A DNA stretch of 64,000 nucleotides from positions 1-64,000 of the forward strand of contig CALYBQ010000003.1 in the NCBI GenBank assembly GCA_944415565.1, written 5' to 3'. Under the pieces are notes generated by a model. The model was not told where the DNA came from. It did no database searches and worked only from the letters and a program-made list of their open reading frames with translations. Positions 17,495 through 27,623 of this stretch are shown here, piece by piece. Positions within the stretch are counted from its first letter, which is position 1; every line of letters begins with the position of its first letter. A program made the position numbers and the translations under genes. This stretch comes from an uncultured Rikenellaceae bacterium. GTDB lineage: Bacteria > Bacteroidota > Bacteroidia > Bacteroidales > Rikenellaceae.

Positions 17495-18916
17495 TTAGAA
17501 ACCTATGGCGTCTATATAATCGTATACTCCGCTGACAACACCGACCAACAGCATACCGGCCACACAAAGTACGAGACTCGCCTTATTGTACACATCGGTA
17601 CGCATCACCTCTCCCATATCGGCGGCAGGCTCGTTAATGAACATAGCCTTGACAATACGCAGATAGTAGTAGAGCGATATTACTGTATTTACGGTAGCGA
17701 TGAACACGAGGATATAATCTCCCTGTTCGGCCGCCGATGCAAAAATAAAGAACTTGCTGAAGAAGCCGCCTAGCGGAGGTATTCCCGCCAACGAAAAGAC
17801 CGCCAGCATCATCACGAGCGCCAGCTTCGGATTTGTCTTGTAAAGCCCGTTGTAAGCGGCTATTTCGGTCCGACCTGTCCGGTTCTCCACCGATGTGATA
17901 ACACCGAACGCGGCAAGGTTCGAGAATAGATACACCAATATGAAATATACCGTAGCACTCAACCCCATTTCCGATCCGTGCAGTACACCGAGCATAATGT
18001 AACCCGCCTGAGAAATTGAAGAGTAGGCGAAGAAACGCTTGATGTCATTCTGCCTGATGGCGAAAAGGTTGCCGACCACTATCGTCACCACGGTTATCAC
18101 CCACATGAGGTAGTACCACACCTTTTCCATTCCTCCGAACACATGGTGGAGCGTCAGCATCAGCACGAATACGGCGGCAGCCTTAGATACGACCGAGAGA
18201 TATGCCGTAGTCGGCGTAGGAGAACCTTCGTAAACGTCGGGCGCCCACATATGGAACGGCACGAGCGATATTTTGAACGCAAGTCCTGCGAAGAAGAACA
18301 CGAACCCGAGAACGGTCATAGGCGTCATCGTAATCAACGACTGCATATCTTCAAAATACATCGTTCCGGTCGCCCCGTAGAGGTACGACAAACCGAACAT
18401 CATGATACCCGACGAAAAAGCCGTCATAAGGATATATTTCGCACCTGCCTCGGCCGATTTTTCCTGATGCTTCTTGTATGCGGCGAGACAAGCTGCCGGA
18501 AGCGACGCCGTCTCGATACCGATATACAACAGCATAAAGTTGCCGGCAGAAATCATCAGATACATGCCGAACAACGTAGCGGCCGTAATGACGTAAAATT
18601 CGCCTTCCCTTATACCCTTATCCTCCTTGCGTAGCCACTCCCCGGCTTGCAGAAACACGACCAAAGTACCTATGTTGAGTATGTTCTTCATCAGTACGGT
18701 AAGGTCGTTCGTTACATACATTCCGCCGAAAGCGGTGCCGTCCTCCACAACGAAGAATCCGGCTACCGTATGCACGGCCAACAGGAACACGGCCAGCGGC
18801 CTGAACCACTTCATCACGGGAGTTTCCCCAGCGAATATGTCGAAGACGATCAGGATCAGGAATATAGCCAATAATCCCAACTCCTGATGCATCATTAAGA
18901 AATTGCTGAAATCCAT
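17495..18916 (-). CDS. nuoN: NADH-quinone oxidoreductase subunit N
   Basis: A 473-residue antiporter-like membrane subunit of complex I, about 14 transmembrane helices, one of three proton-channel subunits. Typical marks are the VPFHMWAPDVYEGSPTPTTAYLSVVSKAAA segment with the conserved Lys in the channel, and RQNDIKRFFAYSSISQAGY in the later half. Length fits NuoN. It is the last gene of the nuo operon, 3 bases after nuoM, and ends before a strong hairpin. No frameshift is visible. Confidence 0.97.
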   Translation of the reverse strand: MDFSNFLMMHQELGLLAIFLILIVFDIFAGETPVMKWFRPLAVFLLAVHTVAGFFVVEDGTAFGGMYVTNDLTVLMKNILNIGTLVVFLQAGEWLRKEDKGIREGEFYVITAATLFGMYLMISAGNFMLLYIGIETASLPAACLAAYKKHQEKSAEAGAKYILMTAFSSGIMMFGLSYLYGATGTMYFEDMQSLITMTPMTVLGFVFFFAGLAFKISLVPFHMWAPDVYEGSPTPTTAYLSVVSKAAAVFVLMLTLHHVFGGMEKVWYYLMWVITVVTIVVGNLFAIRQNDIKRFFAYSSISQAGYIMLGVLHGSEMGLSATVYFILVYLFSNLAAFGVITSVENRTGRTEIAAYNGLYKTNPKLALVMMLAVFSLAGIPPLGGFFSKFFIFASAAEQGDYILVFIATVNTVISLYYYLRIVKAMFINEPAADMGEVMRTDVYNKASLVLCVAGMLLVGVVSGVYDYIDAIGF

Positions 18917-18919
18917 AGG

Positions 18920-20392
18920 TTAAAATAAGTTAATTTGTTCCATTACCGGTTGCAAACTCTCGTATATGACGTGCTGTACCCCCGAAGGCCAAATGCCTAT
19001 CGCCGCAATACACAGTATCAACGCTACGGCCGAGAACCTCTCGTACCAGTGAGCGTCGCCGAGTTTCAAATGGTCGGGATTAAGCACCGGACCGAAAAGC
19101 ACCTTGCCGACAGTACGCAGTATGTAAACCGCCGTCACGACGATAGAGGTAGTCGCAAGTATCGTCAGCACCCTGCGGAAGGTATCGGTATGTTCGAACG
19201 AACCGACGAATATCGTCATCTCCGACACGAATCCGCTCAATCCCGGAAGACCCAACGAGGCGAAACCGGCTACCACATAACACACGGAAGCGAACGGCAT
19301 GACCTTCATCAATCCGCCCATCTCCCTGATGTCGCGTGTGTGCGTCCGGCTGTAAATAACACCTATCAGAGAGAAGAACAGCGCCGTCATCAATCCGTGC
19401 GACAACATCTGGAGGACGGCTCCTGTCATGGCTGTGCGACTAAGCATCAATATGGCAAACAGCACAAGGCCACAGTGGCTCACCGAAGAATATGCGTTGA
19501 TATACTTGAGGTCGGTCTGCAATACCGCACCGTAAGCACCGTACACGACACTTATACCAGTCAGTATGAGGAATATCCACGAAAGTTCGTGCGCCGCCTG
19601 CGGCATCAGGAATATGGCCACCCTGAAACAGCCGTAACCGCCGAGTTTCATAAGCACGCCGGCGTGAAGCATCGACACCGATGTAGGAGCCGCAGCGTGA
19701 CCGTCTGGTGACCACGTATGGAACGGGAAGAGAGCGCCGAGCACACCGAATCCGATGAATACCAGCGAGAATATCCAATACTGGTGATTCATCGGAATAC
19801 TCATCTGCGAGAGCTCCATTATGTTCATCGTGGTGCCGCCGGCAGTGAAATATATACCGAGTATGCCTGTCAACAGGAAAGCCGACCCTGCCATCAGCAT
19901 AAGCGTCAGCTTCATTGCCGCATACTCTTTCTTTCCATTGCCCCAGACGCCTATGAGCAGGAACATCGGAATCAGCGCCACCTCGTAGAACAGGAACATG
20001 GTGAACAGGTCGAGGGATATGAAGTAACCGAATACCCCTATCGCCAACAGGCAATACCATACGAAAAAATCGCGTTCCATATTCCATGCGGAGAAGACAC
20101 CCGTGATGGCCACCACCGACGAGAGCAGAATCATCAGCACCGATATACCGTCCACTCCCACCGCATAATGTATGTTCAACGGAGCATACCAAACAGTACT
20201 CGAAGTCAGAAGCATGGCCTCCGATGAGACCGCACGTTCCTGCAAGAATACTACTGCCACGGCAACAGCCGCCGCCAACACAAGGCCAAACCCTACGGTA
20301 ACCACAGTACGGACGTAAGCGCGGTTGCGGCTGACCAATAGGGCCAACAGCATCGCGAGCGGAATAATAACTAAAACGGATAATATATTCAT
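18920..20392 (-). CDS. nuoM: NADH-quinone oxidoreductase subunit M
   Basis: A 490-residue antiporter-like subunit of complex I with about 14 membrane helices. The conserved glutamate of the MFLFYEVALIPMFLLIG segment and the FPFHTWSPDGHAAAPTSVSMLHAGVLMKLGGYG segment, with channel lysine, are present. The later LQTDLKYINAYSSVSHCG segment matches the broken-helix region. It lies between nuoL (12 bases upstream) and nuoN (3 bases downstream) and is cotranscribed with them. Confidence 0.97.
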   Translation of the reverse strand: MNILSVLVIIPLAMLLALLVSRNRAYVRTVVTVGFGLVLAAAVAVAVVFLQERAVSSEAMLLTSSTVWYAPLNIHYAVGVDGISVLMILLSSVVAITGVFSAWNMERDFFVWYCLLAIGVFGYFISLDLFTMFLFYEVALIPMFLLIGVWGNGKKEYAAMKLTLMLMAGSAFLLTGILGIYFTAGGTTMNIMELSQMSIPMNHQYWIFSLVFIGFGVLGALFPFHTWSPDGHAAAPTSVSMLHAGVLMKLGGYGCFRVAIFLMPQAAHELSWIFLILTGISVVYGAYGAVLQTDLKYINAYSSVSHCGLVLFAILMLSRTAMTGAVLQMLSHGLMTALFFSLIGVIYSRTHTRDIREMGGLMKVMPFASVCYVVAGFASLGLPGLSGFVSEMTIFVGSFEHTDTFRRVLTILATTSIVVTAVYILRTVGKVLFGPVLNPDHLKLGDAHWYERFSAVALILCIAAIGIWPSGVQHVIYESLQPVMEQINLF

Positions 20393-20404
20393 AGCCTTAT
20401 CTTT

Positions 20405-22312
20405 TTACAACAGGAACACGCCTACGGTTATTATAAGAACTGAGAACACGAATACCAAGGCATAGGTCTGCACCTTACCCGACTGTACCGGCTCTATCGT
20501 TTCGGAAGCCTTCTCGGTCATGGTTCCGAGAGCGTTCATGGTTCCGTCTATGACGTGACGGTCGAACCAAGCTATCGGCCGGCTGACACACCTGAAAATA
20601 ATCTTCTTCGTGACGAACTGCCATACCTCGTCCATATAAAATTTATGCGAGGCGGCGTCCCAGAAACCGGCCCATTTTGCAGCGGCCCTTGCCGGACGGT
20701 CGCTCGCCTTTTTATAGAACCACGTAGCGACTGCAATCCCGGCAATTCCGACCAACACGCTCGCCGATGCGATACCCCAGTTGATACCTGCCGAGAAAGG
20801 TGCGCCGTCGCTGCTCACGAACTTCGAGAACGGAAGCATACCGCATACGCACGTAAGTGCGGCGAGAACGATCAGCGGAACGTACATGACAGCTGGAGCT
20901 TCGTGCGGATGTTTGTCGTAGCGGCGTTCTGCACCCCAGAATATCCGGTAATAGAGGCGGAACATATAGAAGGCCGTGAGACCGGCAACAACCCACAGAA
21001 CGGCGAATATAAACTTATCGTGCTGGAAAGCCGCAGACAATATCTCGTCCTTACTGAAGAATCCCGAAAACGGCGGAATACCCGAAATAGCAAGACAGGC
21101 AATCAGGAAAGTTATATGCGTCACGGGCATATATTTCCGCAATCCCCCCATATTCTCCATCTCGTTGCTGTGTACGGCATGGATAACCGCACCCGCGCCG
21201 AGGAAGAGCAATGCCTTGAAGAATGCGTGCGTGAACAGGTGGAACATCGAGGCCGTGTAACCCTCTCCTGCGTGACCGCCCATTCCGGAAACACCCAACG
21301 CTACCATCATATACGCTATCTGCGATATGGTCGAAAACGCCAACACCCTCTTTATGTCCGTCTGCGTGATCGCTATCACGGCGGCGAACAGAGCCGTGAA
21401 TGCGCCTACATAAGTAATGAGCGTCAGTACATCCGGAGCTGCAAATACATATAATGGGAACATGCGTGCAACGAGAAAGACACCTGCTACAACCATCGTA
21501 GCGGCGTGTATCAGCGCCGACACGGGCGTAGGCCCCTCCATAGCGTCAGGCAGCCAGATATGCAGCGGGAACATGGCCGATTTACCGGCAGCCCCCATAA
21601 ACAGCAGCGACATGGCCCACGTTGCGGCCGACAATCCGAGGAACGATCCACCAGACATGGTCGTCACGGCCAATGAAGCGTTGTCGGCGGTCAGCAACCC
21701 GAAATCGAACGTCCCGGTATTGAACGACAGTATCAAGATACCGATAAGGAAACCGAGATCGGCGAACCTCGTAACGATAAACGCCTTTTTCGATGCCGCC
21801 ACAGCCGTCGGTTTGGTATAATAAAAACCGATCAACAGATAGGACGAAGCCCCCACAAGCTCCCAGAAAATGTACATCTGGAATATGTTGGTAGCCACAA
21901 CGAGTCCGAGCATCGAGAAGCTGAATAGGGACAGCAGCCCGAAATAGCGCTGAAACCCTACCTCGCCTTTCATGTATCCGAGACTGTACAAATGTACCAT
22001 CAGCGATACTGTCGTGATGACCACGAGCATCATCACCGATATGGGATCGAGCAATACGCCCATATCTATGTGCAGCTTGTCGCCGAAACGCAGCCACTCG
22101 GCGGTAAAGGCCGTTATCTTGGCGTACACCCCGTTCTGCTGTCCTTCGACGAAGAAGTAGCGGTAGGCGGTAAAGTACGACAACAACGTCGAGACGGCCA
22201 TGCCGGCGGTCCCGATAATTCCGGCCGTGCGCGGCTTCAGCCACTTGCTCCCCAACGACAGGAAGAGGAACATCACGATCGGAACCAGAATGATATATAC
22301 CGTAAATCCCAT
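20405..22312 (-). CDS. nuoL: NADH-quinone oxidoreductase subunit L
   Basis: A 635-residue subunit, the distal antiporter-like channel of complex I. Canonical segments include the FWELVGASSYLLIGF glutamate, the GKSAMFPLHIWLPDAMEGPTPVSALIHAATMVVAGV stretch with channel Lys, and ITQTDIKRVLAFSTISQIAYM. The C-terminal portion, including the long lateral helix (about 540-600) and a last membrane helix, is complete. It overlaps nothing; 4 bases separate it from nuoK. Length equals the family norm of about 610-640. Confidence 0.97.
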   Translation of the reverse strand: MGFTVYIILVPIVMFLFLSLGSKWLKPRTAGIIGTAGMAVSTLLSYFTAYRYFFVEGQQNGVYAKITAFTAEWLRFGDKLHIDMGVLLDPISVMMLVVITTVSLMVHLYSLGYMKGEVGFQRYFGLLSLFSFSMLGLVVATNIFQMYIFWELVGASSYLLIGFYYTKPTAVAASKKAFIVTRFADLGFLIGILILSFNTGTFDFGLLTADNASLAVTTMSGGSFLGLSAATWAMSLLFMGAAGKSAMFPLHIWLPDAMEGPTPVSALIHAATMVVAGVFLVARMFPLYVFAAPDVLTLITYVGAFTALFAAVIAITQTDIKRVLAFSTISQIAYMMVALGVSGMGGHAGEGYTASMFHLFTHAFFKALLFLGAGAVIHAVHSNEMENMGGLRKYMPVTHITFLIACLAISGIPPFSGFFSKDEILSAAFQHDKFIFAVLWVVAGLTAFYMFRLYYRIFWGAERRYDKHPHEAPAVMYVPLIVLAALTCVCGMLPFSKFVSSDGAPFSAGINWGIASASVLVGIAGIAVATWFYKKASDRPARAAAKWAGFWDAASHKFYMDEVWQFVTKKIIFRCVSRPIAWFDRHVIDGTMNALGTMTEKASETIEPVQSGKVQTYALVFVFSVLIITVGVFLL

Positions 22313-22316
22313 AGTT

Positions 22317-22625
22317 CTAATGCTTCAATTTGTCGATATGGCGCACGTCTATATTGTTTGCCAACCTGTAAACGTTAATAATTATCGCTATCGCCACAGC
22401 CGTCTCAGCCGCGGAAATTGCGATCCCGAACAGGCTGAAAAACATACCCTCCATATGTTCCGGGTACAGGTAGCGGTTGAACACGCTGAAATTGATCTCC
22501 ACAGAGTTGAGTATCAGCTCTATTGAGATCAGCACCGCGAGCAGATTCTTGCGGGTTATGAACCCGTAGACTCCCACGAAAAACATGATCGAACTGACGA
22601 TCAGGTAATGCTCCATTGGTATCAT
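22317..22625 (-). CDS. nuoK: NADH-quinone oxidoreductase subunit K
   Basis: A 102-residue membrane subunit with three helices, matching NuoK: MEHYLIVSSIMFFVGVYGF at the start, then the RKNLLAVLISIELILNSVEINF segment with the conserved glutamates that line the E-channel. The ATG at 22625 was taken; a GTG two codons upstream (22631) is possible. It sits between nuoJ and nuoL in the standard order. Confidence 0.96.
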   Translation of the reverse strand: MIPMEHYLIVSSIMFFVGVYGFITRKNLLAVLISIELILNSVEINFSVFNRYLYPEHMEGMFFSLFGIAISAAETAVAIAIIINVYRLANNIDVRHIDKLKH

Positions 22626-22644
22626 AGTCACTCCTTTTATTCGT

Positions 22645-23166
22645 TTATCGTTTGCGCGCGATGAGTATCGCCCCTATGGCGCACGTAAGTAGCAGTACGC
22701 TCAGGGCCTCGAACGACAGCAGGTATTCGTATTTTCCTGTGCCGATCATCGCGTTACCTATCTCCTTCATGTTGATCTCTTGATCGCCGAGAATCGTCAG
22801 GTTATCCCCGTAGAGGAACTTATGCTTGAGCGTAGCCCAAACGGTGATCCCTATACCGGCCACGAGAGCCAATCCTCCGGAGACCATGCGCTTGGTATCC
22901 TGTGATTCGGTACGGTCGCCCTTCGCACTCGTCAACAGTATCGCGAAGATGAACAGTATCAATATACCTCCGGCATAGACCGATAGCTGTACGACGGCAA
23001 GGAAATGGTAGTTCAGAAGCAGATAGAGTCCCGCCGTACATATCAACACTATCAGCAGGAACGTAGCGGCACGCAGCATCCTGCGGGATGTCACGGCCAG
23101 TATCGATGAAATGACGATTACCGCAGCCATGCAGTAAAATACGATCATATTGGCAATCTCTCCCAT
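22645..23166 (-). CDS. nuoJ: NADH-quinone oxidoreductase subunit J
   Basis: A 173-residue subunit with five predicted membrane helices. The YLLLNYHFLAVVQLSVYAGGILILFIFAILL stretch is the conserved third helix, whose rotation is part of the coupling mechanism. The C-terminal segment TCAIGAILIARKR is typical. It lies 2 bases after nuoI. Confidence 0.96.
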   Translation of the reverse strand: MGEIANMIVFYCMAAVIVISSILAVTSRRMLRAATFLLIVLICTAGLYLLLNYHFLAVVQLSVYAGGILILFIFAILLTSAKGDRTESQDTKRMVSGGLALVAGIGITVWATLKHKFLYGDNLTILGDQEINMKEIGNAMIGTGKYEYLLSFEALSVLLLTCAIGAILIARKR

Positions 23167-23168
23167 AG

Positions 23169-23720
23169 CTATACGGTTTTAGGCGTGTTTACGGTTTCCT
23201 GTGCGGCGGCTCGCTGTCCTGCCTGCTTATCGACAGGAGCGGCAACTGCTGCGGGTTTCGGTTTAAGCGACGACCCCGGACGGTTCAATTGCAGTACAAG
23301 GCGCTCCTTCGTGAATACCGAGTGTTCGAACTGATTCGTGAACTCGATGGCCCCGAACGGACAAGACTGTACGCACAGGTTGCAGAACGTGCAGCTTCCG
23401 AGATCGTAAAGGTGTCTGTCGAGCACTTTTTTCGGCTTTCCGGTCTCCGGACTCTCCTCCATCTTGCTCAGCACGGTGATCGTCCCGTTAGGACAACTAT
23501 TCATACATATCCCGCAAGCGGTACACTTATGGTGGTTGTCTGCGTCGTGCGGCATGGTGAGCAACGCCCTGAAACGCTCGAAGTAAACGTGCTCGCCACG
23601 GTTCTCCGGATATTGCTCGGTAACTTTCGGTCTGACGAAGTTCAGCATGGAGATATACATCCCCTGCATAAGCCGCCAGATCCCGACACAAATGCTCTTT
23701 ATATATCCTATCAGTTTCAT
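23169..23720 (-). CDS. nuoI: NADH-quinone oxidoreductase subunit I (2 x 4Fe-4S)
   Basis: A 183-residue peripheral-arm subunit with two C-x2-C-x2-C-x3-C-P motifs at 66-76 and 110-120, which hold clusters N6a and N6b next to the quinone-reducing module. An amphipathic N-terminal helix precedes them. About 40 C-terminal residues (145-183) are an Ala/Pro/Lys-rich tail of low complexity, which is longer than in E. coli. It lies 4 bases after nuoH. Confidence 0.97.
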   Translation of the reverse strand: MKLIGYIKSICVGIWRLMQGMYISMLNFVRPKVTEQYPENRGEHVYFERFRALLTMPHDADNHHKCTACGICMNSCPNGTITVLSKMEESPETGKPKKVLDRHLYDLGSCTFCNLCVQSCPFGAIEFTNQFEHSVFTKERLVLQLNRPGSSLKPKPAAVAAPVDKQAGQRAAAQETVNTPKTV

Positions 23721-23724
23721 AGCA

Positions 23725-24789
23725 TTATAATATCACAACAAGACACATCAAAACAAGATTTATCAGGCATATCGGCATCAACACCTTCCATTCGAGGTTC
23801 AGAAGCTGGTCTATACGCAGACGCGGGAATGTCCAACGCACCCAGAGAGCAAGGAATATGCAGAAGAACGTCTTGCCGAAGAACCATACGAACGACGGTA
23901 TGTAGTCCATCACAGCGTTGAAACCGTCCCATCCCGGGATATGCAGCGGTTGCCACCCCCCGAGGAACATTGTGGAGGCCACAGCCGCAATGATGAACAT
24001 ATTGAGGTACTCGGCAAGGTAGAAGAAACCGAACTGGATACCCGAATATTCGGTATGGTAACCAGACGTAAGCTCCGATTCGGCCTCCGGCATGTCGAAC
24101 GGACCTCGGTTGGTCTCGGCGTGCCCGGCAATGAGGTAGGTAAGGAAAGCTATTATGGCCGGAATGTGGCCTTTAAATATGAACCATCCGTCGGCCTGTT
24201 GAGCCACGATCTCCGACAACTGCATCGAACCGCCCAGCACGACTATCACCATCAGCGACAGTCCTGCCGATATTTCGTAACTGATAAGCTGTGCACCGCT
24301 TCGCATGGCCCCGATCATCGAGTACTTGCTGTTGCTCGACCATCCGGCCAAAAGTATGCCGACTACGCCGAGCGACGACACGGCCAATATGTAGAACACA
24401 CCGACATTGAAGTCGATGGCCTGCAGGCCTTTGGCGAACGGCAACGCGGCGAAGGTACAGATGGAACCTATGATGACGAAGAACGACGCCATGCGGAAAA
24501 GCATCTTATCGGCCCTGTTGATATGCACCAACTCCTTGAGCAGGATCTTTATCATGTCGGCCACGGATTGGAAAATTCCCCATTTACCTACTCGGTTGGG
24601 CCCGATGCGGCACTGGAAGAATCCGCAGACCTTACGTTCCATATAGATAAGTATGAGAGCCAGCACGGCATATGCCGCCAGTATCACTATACCTATCAGA
24701 ATGAACTCTACGAGCAGCGCCCAGCCGTCACTCATCAAGCCGTGCAGGGACTCGTCGATCCACTGGGTTAATCTTGTAAAACTCCACAT
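23725..24789 (-). CDS. nuoH: NADH-quinone oxidoreductase subunit H
   Basis: A 354-residue membrane subunit with about eight helices that forms the quinone entry chamber with NuoB and NuoCD. Diagnostic segments are [38 protein letters not shown] and the [22 protein letters not shown] segment with its conserved acidic residues at the start of the proton path. It is 41 bases downstream of nuoCD and 4 bases upstream of nuoI. Confidence 0.97.
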   Translation of the reverse strand: MWSFTRLTQWIDESLHGLMSDGWALLVEFILIGIVILAAYAVLALILIYMERKVCGFFQCRIGPNRVGKWGIFQSVADMIKILLKELVHINRADKMLFRMASFFVIIGSICTFAALPFAKGLQAIDFNVGVFYILAVSSLGVVGILLAGWSSNSKYSMIGAMRSGAQLISYEISAGLSLMVIVVLGGSMQLSEIVAQQADGWFIFKGHIPAIIAFLTYLIAGHAETNRGPFDMPEAESELTSGYHTEYSGIQFGFFYLAEYLNMFIIAAVASTMFLGGWQPLHIPGWDGFNAVMDYIPSFVWFFGKTFFCIFLALWVRWTFPRLRIDQLLNLEWKVLMPICLINLVLMCLVVIL

Positions 24790-24830
24790 AAGTTGAGTCT
24801 CTTATTTTCGTTCAACATTAATAATTCTGT

Positions 24831-26456
24831 TTACCTGTCGATGCACGGGATCACGTAATCCAGCGAACCGCCAAGCATTATGAGATCGGCGACCTTGTTC
24901 CCCGGCGCAATCTCCTTCAGCGCACCTACGAGAACCATCGACGGAGAGCGGAACTTCACCCTATACGGACTCTTATCCCCCGTACTCGTGATGTGTACCC
25001 CGAACTGTCCGCGGGCATTCTCCACCCTCTGGAAATAGTCCCCGGCGGGAAGCTTAACAACACCCTTCACCTTTTCGACATAAGGACCCTCCGGAATATT
25101 GTCGATCAACTGCTCTATGATACGAAGCGATTGCTCTATCTCATGCAATCTTATTATATATCGGTCGAACGTCTCGCCACCGGTACGCAACATCTGTTCG
25201 AAATCCACCTGTCCGTAAGCGGCGTAAGGCTCGATTTTGCGTAAGTCGTTCGCCCATCCCGAAGCACGGCCCGACGGTCCCGTGATTCCGAGTGCGACAG
25301 CACGTTCGCGCGACAAGAAACCGACGCCTTTCATACGTCCCGTAGCGATAGGGTTGCCGGTGAACAGCATGTGATGCTCCTTCAACATCTTACGCATATA
25401 AGGAATGAACTCCTTCACCCGCTTGCGGAAATTGGGATGCACGTCCGATGCCACACCGCCTATCACGTTGTAGTTGACCATGAGGCGGCCTCCAGCAGTC
25501 TCCTCGAATATATCCATTATCTTCTCCCTGTCGCGCATACCGTATATGAATGCCGTTACGGCCCCCATATCCATACACATCGAGCCCCAACCCAGCAGGT
25601 GTGAAGCTATACGGGTGAGCTCGTCGAAAATAGTACGAACTACGACGGCCCTCGCCGGAACGTCCATCTGCAACGCCTTTTCGCAACACAGGCACAGTCC
25701 GTGACGGTTGATAGCTCCAGAAAGGTAGTCGAGCCTGTCGGTCAGATGCAACATTTGCGGATAGGTATATTCCTCGCACATCTTCTCCACCCCACGGTGT
25801 ATGTACCCGAAATGCGGATCGACAGTACGGACGATCTCTCCGTCGAGCGAAACACGCAGGTGCAAGACACCGTGCATGGCCGGGTGTTGAGGACCGAAGT
25901 TCACGATATACTCGTCCTTGTCGTACATCATCTTCCAATCCACCGGTTCGTTCGAGGCACTGTTAAGGTCTATTACCGGTACGGCATCCATCTCGGTATT
26001 ACGTTCGTCTCGCTGCGGGATCCCGTTCGAAGCCATGTCGTAATCTTTCCGCAGCGGGAAACCGTTCCAGTCGGCACGAAGGAACAAACGTCGCATATCC
26101 GGATGCCCCATGAACACTATTCCGAAGAAATCATATACCTCGCGTTCATACATTTCCGCCACGGCCCAAATGTCGTACACCGAAAAGAGCCTCGGATTCT
26201 CACGTTCCGGCGTAACGGTTTTCAGAGCGACCGTATCGGCTGGATCGTCCCCGGAAGCCACATAATATATGACGCCGAGACCGTCGCCATAATCCATCCC
26301 GACCATATCGACAAGGAATCCGTAACCGTTATCCGCCAACATCGTTGCGACATCGCGTACCTTATCCGACGGCAGCGTAACAAACGGCCTGCCGTCTACC
26401 GATTCCACCGCAGCACCCGGCACATCGCCGAGCCTATTTATCAATTCCTGTTTCAT
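24831..26456 (-). CDS. nuoCD: Fused NADH-quinone oxidoreductase subunits C and D
   Basis: A 541-residue fusion. The NuoC part (about 1-150) has AVAEMYEREVYDFFGIVFMGHPDMRRLFL, and the NuoD part (about 165-541) has NFGPQHPAMHGVLHLRVSLDGE, the quinone-site His pair, and a C-terminal VADLIMLGGSLDYVIPCIDR with the family's Asp/Arg ending. The CD fusion is known in E. coli and in Bacteroidota. The start is the ATG at 26456; it overlaps the nuoB stop by 23 bases, suggesting coupling. Because nuoE, F and G are missing, the electron donor to this arm must be something other than the usual NADH module. Confidence 0.97.
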   Translation of the reverse strand: MKQELINRLGDVPGAAVESVDGRPFVTLPSDKVRDVATMLADNGYGFLVDMVGMDYGDGLGVIYYVASGDDPADTVALKTVTPERENPRLFSVYDIWAVAEMYEREVYDFFGIVFMGHPDMRRLFLRADWNGFPLRKDYDMASNGIPQRDERNTEMDAVPVIDLNSASNEPVDWKMMYDKDEYIVNFGPQHPAMHGVLHLRVSLDGEIVRTVDPHFGYIHRGVEKMCEEYTYPQMLHLTDRLDYLSGAINRHGLCLCCEKALQMDVPARAVVVRTIFDELTRIASHLLGWGSMCMDMGAVTAFIYGMRDREKIMDIFEETAGGRLMVNYNVIGGVASDVHPNFRKRVKEFIPYMRKMLKEHHMLFTGNPIATGRMKGVGFLSRERAVALGITGPSGRASGWANDLRKIEPYAAYGQVDFEQMLRTGGETFDRYIIRLHEIEQSLRIIEQLIDNIPEGPYVEKVKGVVKLPAGDYFQRVENARGQFGVHITSTGDKSPYRVKFRSPSMVLVGALKEIAPGNKVADLIMLGGSLDYVIPCIDR

Positions 26457-27063
26457 GTGCAATGGTTTCTTCCGGAGGAAGTATCTCCTTCGTCTCCGGC
26501 GGTTCTGGTAATTTGAAAAAATTCTGCACTTTGATCTTACGCTCCAACTGCATCATACCGTAAAGTATGGCGTCCGGACGCGGGGGACAACCCGGCACGA
26601 ATACGTCAACCGGAATTATCTGGTCCACACCCATTACCGTATGGTACGATTTTTTGAACGGGCCGCCGCTTATGGCGCAACTGCCTATGGCCATTACATA
26701 CTTCGGCTCGGCCATCTGGTCGTAGAGCCTCTTCAGCACGGGCGCCATTTTATAGACAATCGTCCCGAACACCATTATGACATCTGCTTGCCGTGGGCTG
26801 TTCCTATACACCTCCCATCCGAATCGCGAGAAGTCGTAACGCGCGGCACTCATCCCCATGAACTCGATACCGCAACAACTCGTGGCGAATGTCAGCGGCC
26901 ATACCGAGTTGGAGCGCCCCCAGTTGATAATGTCGTTGATGCTCGCGACCACCACGTTGGTTCCGTGCTTCCGCAGCTCCTCGACATATTGCTCAAGGTA
27001 CTCGTTGTCCTTGAAATCCTCGTAGCGCATATTCTTGATGCGCGTCTTATTCTTTAATTCCAT
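26434..27063 (-). CDS. nuoB: NADH-quinone oxidoreductase subunit B
   Basis: A 209-residue subunit carrying cluster N2, the last iron-sulfur centre before quinone. The four ligands are visible: tandem Cys63-Cys64 in the TSCCGIEFMG segment, Cys129 in AIGSCAISGG and Cys159 in VPGCPPRPD. The N-terminal 45 residues (acidic and basic, before SVWPLTFATSCC) and the C-terminal extension past 185 are longer than in many homologues. Its end overlaps nuoCD by 23 bases. Confidence 0.97.
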   Translation of the reverse strand: MELKNKTRIKNMRYEDFKDNEYLEQYVEELRKHGTNVVVASINDIINWGRSNSVWPLTFATSCCGIEFMGMSAARYDFSRFGWEVYRNSPRQADVIMVFGTIVYKMAPVLKRLYDQMAEPKYVMAIGSCAISGGPFKKSYHTVMGVDQIIPVDVFVPGCPPRPDAILYGMMQLERKIKVQNFFKLPEPPETKEILPPEETIAHETGIDK

Positions 27064-27122
27064 AAAAGAATCATACTAAGTGCTTATCTCGATTCCAATA
27101 GCATCTTCCGGTGCGAGACGCA

Positions 27123-27476
27123 TTATTTCCACTTCAACGCCCCCTTCTTCCATGCGTATGCCAAACCCAGCGTCAAGACTATGAGGAAGAACGCCACACA
27201 GAAAAGTCCGTCAGGGCCAAGGTCCTTCATGACCGTCGCCCAAGGGAACAACAACACGGTCTCGACGTCGAACACCAGATAGAGGATGGCGAACAGATAA
27301 TACCCCACGCGGAACTGCAACCACGATGTACCGCGCGTAGGTATACCACATTCATACACCTCGCCTTTCTGCGGGTTATTCGATCGTGGAGCGAGCCACA
27401 TGGCGATCAGCAGGGCCGCGCCCACCAAAACGACGGCGGTAATCAATACGACCAGAAAAACGGCTGAATTAGTCAT
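27123..27476 (-). CDS. nuoA: NADH-quinone oxidoreductase subunit A
   Basis: A 117-residue three-helix membrane subunit. The conserved YECGIPTRGTSWLQFRVGYYLFAILYLVFDVETVLLFPWA stretch, with its Cys-Gly and acidic residues, spans about 42-80. It is the first nuo gene and starts 147 bases after the small secreted gene upstream. No consensus promoter is visible directly in front of it, so transcription probably comes from the box at 27995-28002. Confidence 0.96.
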   Translation of the reverse strand: MTNSAVFLVVLITAVVLVGAALLIAMWLAPRSNNPQKGEVYECGIPTRGTSWLQFRVGYYLFAILYLVFDVETVLLFPWATVMKDLGPDGLFCVAFFLIVLTLGLAYAWKKGALKWK

Positions 27477-27623
27477 TGTAACAACAGTTTATATCGGTTT
27501 GATATATATTTGGTTCTGAACGCATGAGAACCATTATTATTGCGTACAGAATAAACGGATCACCATACTGCCGCAGCAGTACACCTCGATCATGCAATCT
27601 CGGCAGGCGAAGACGAAGTCCGG

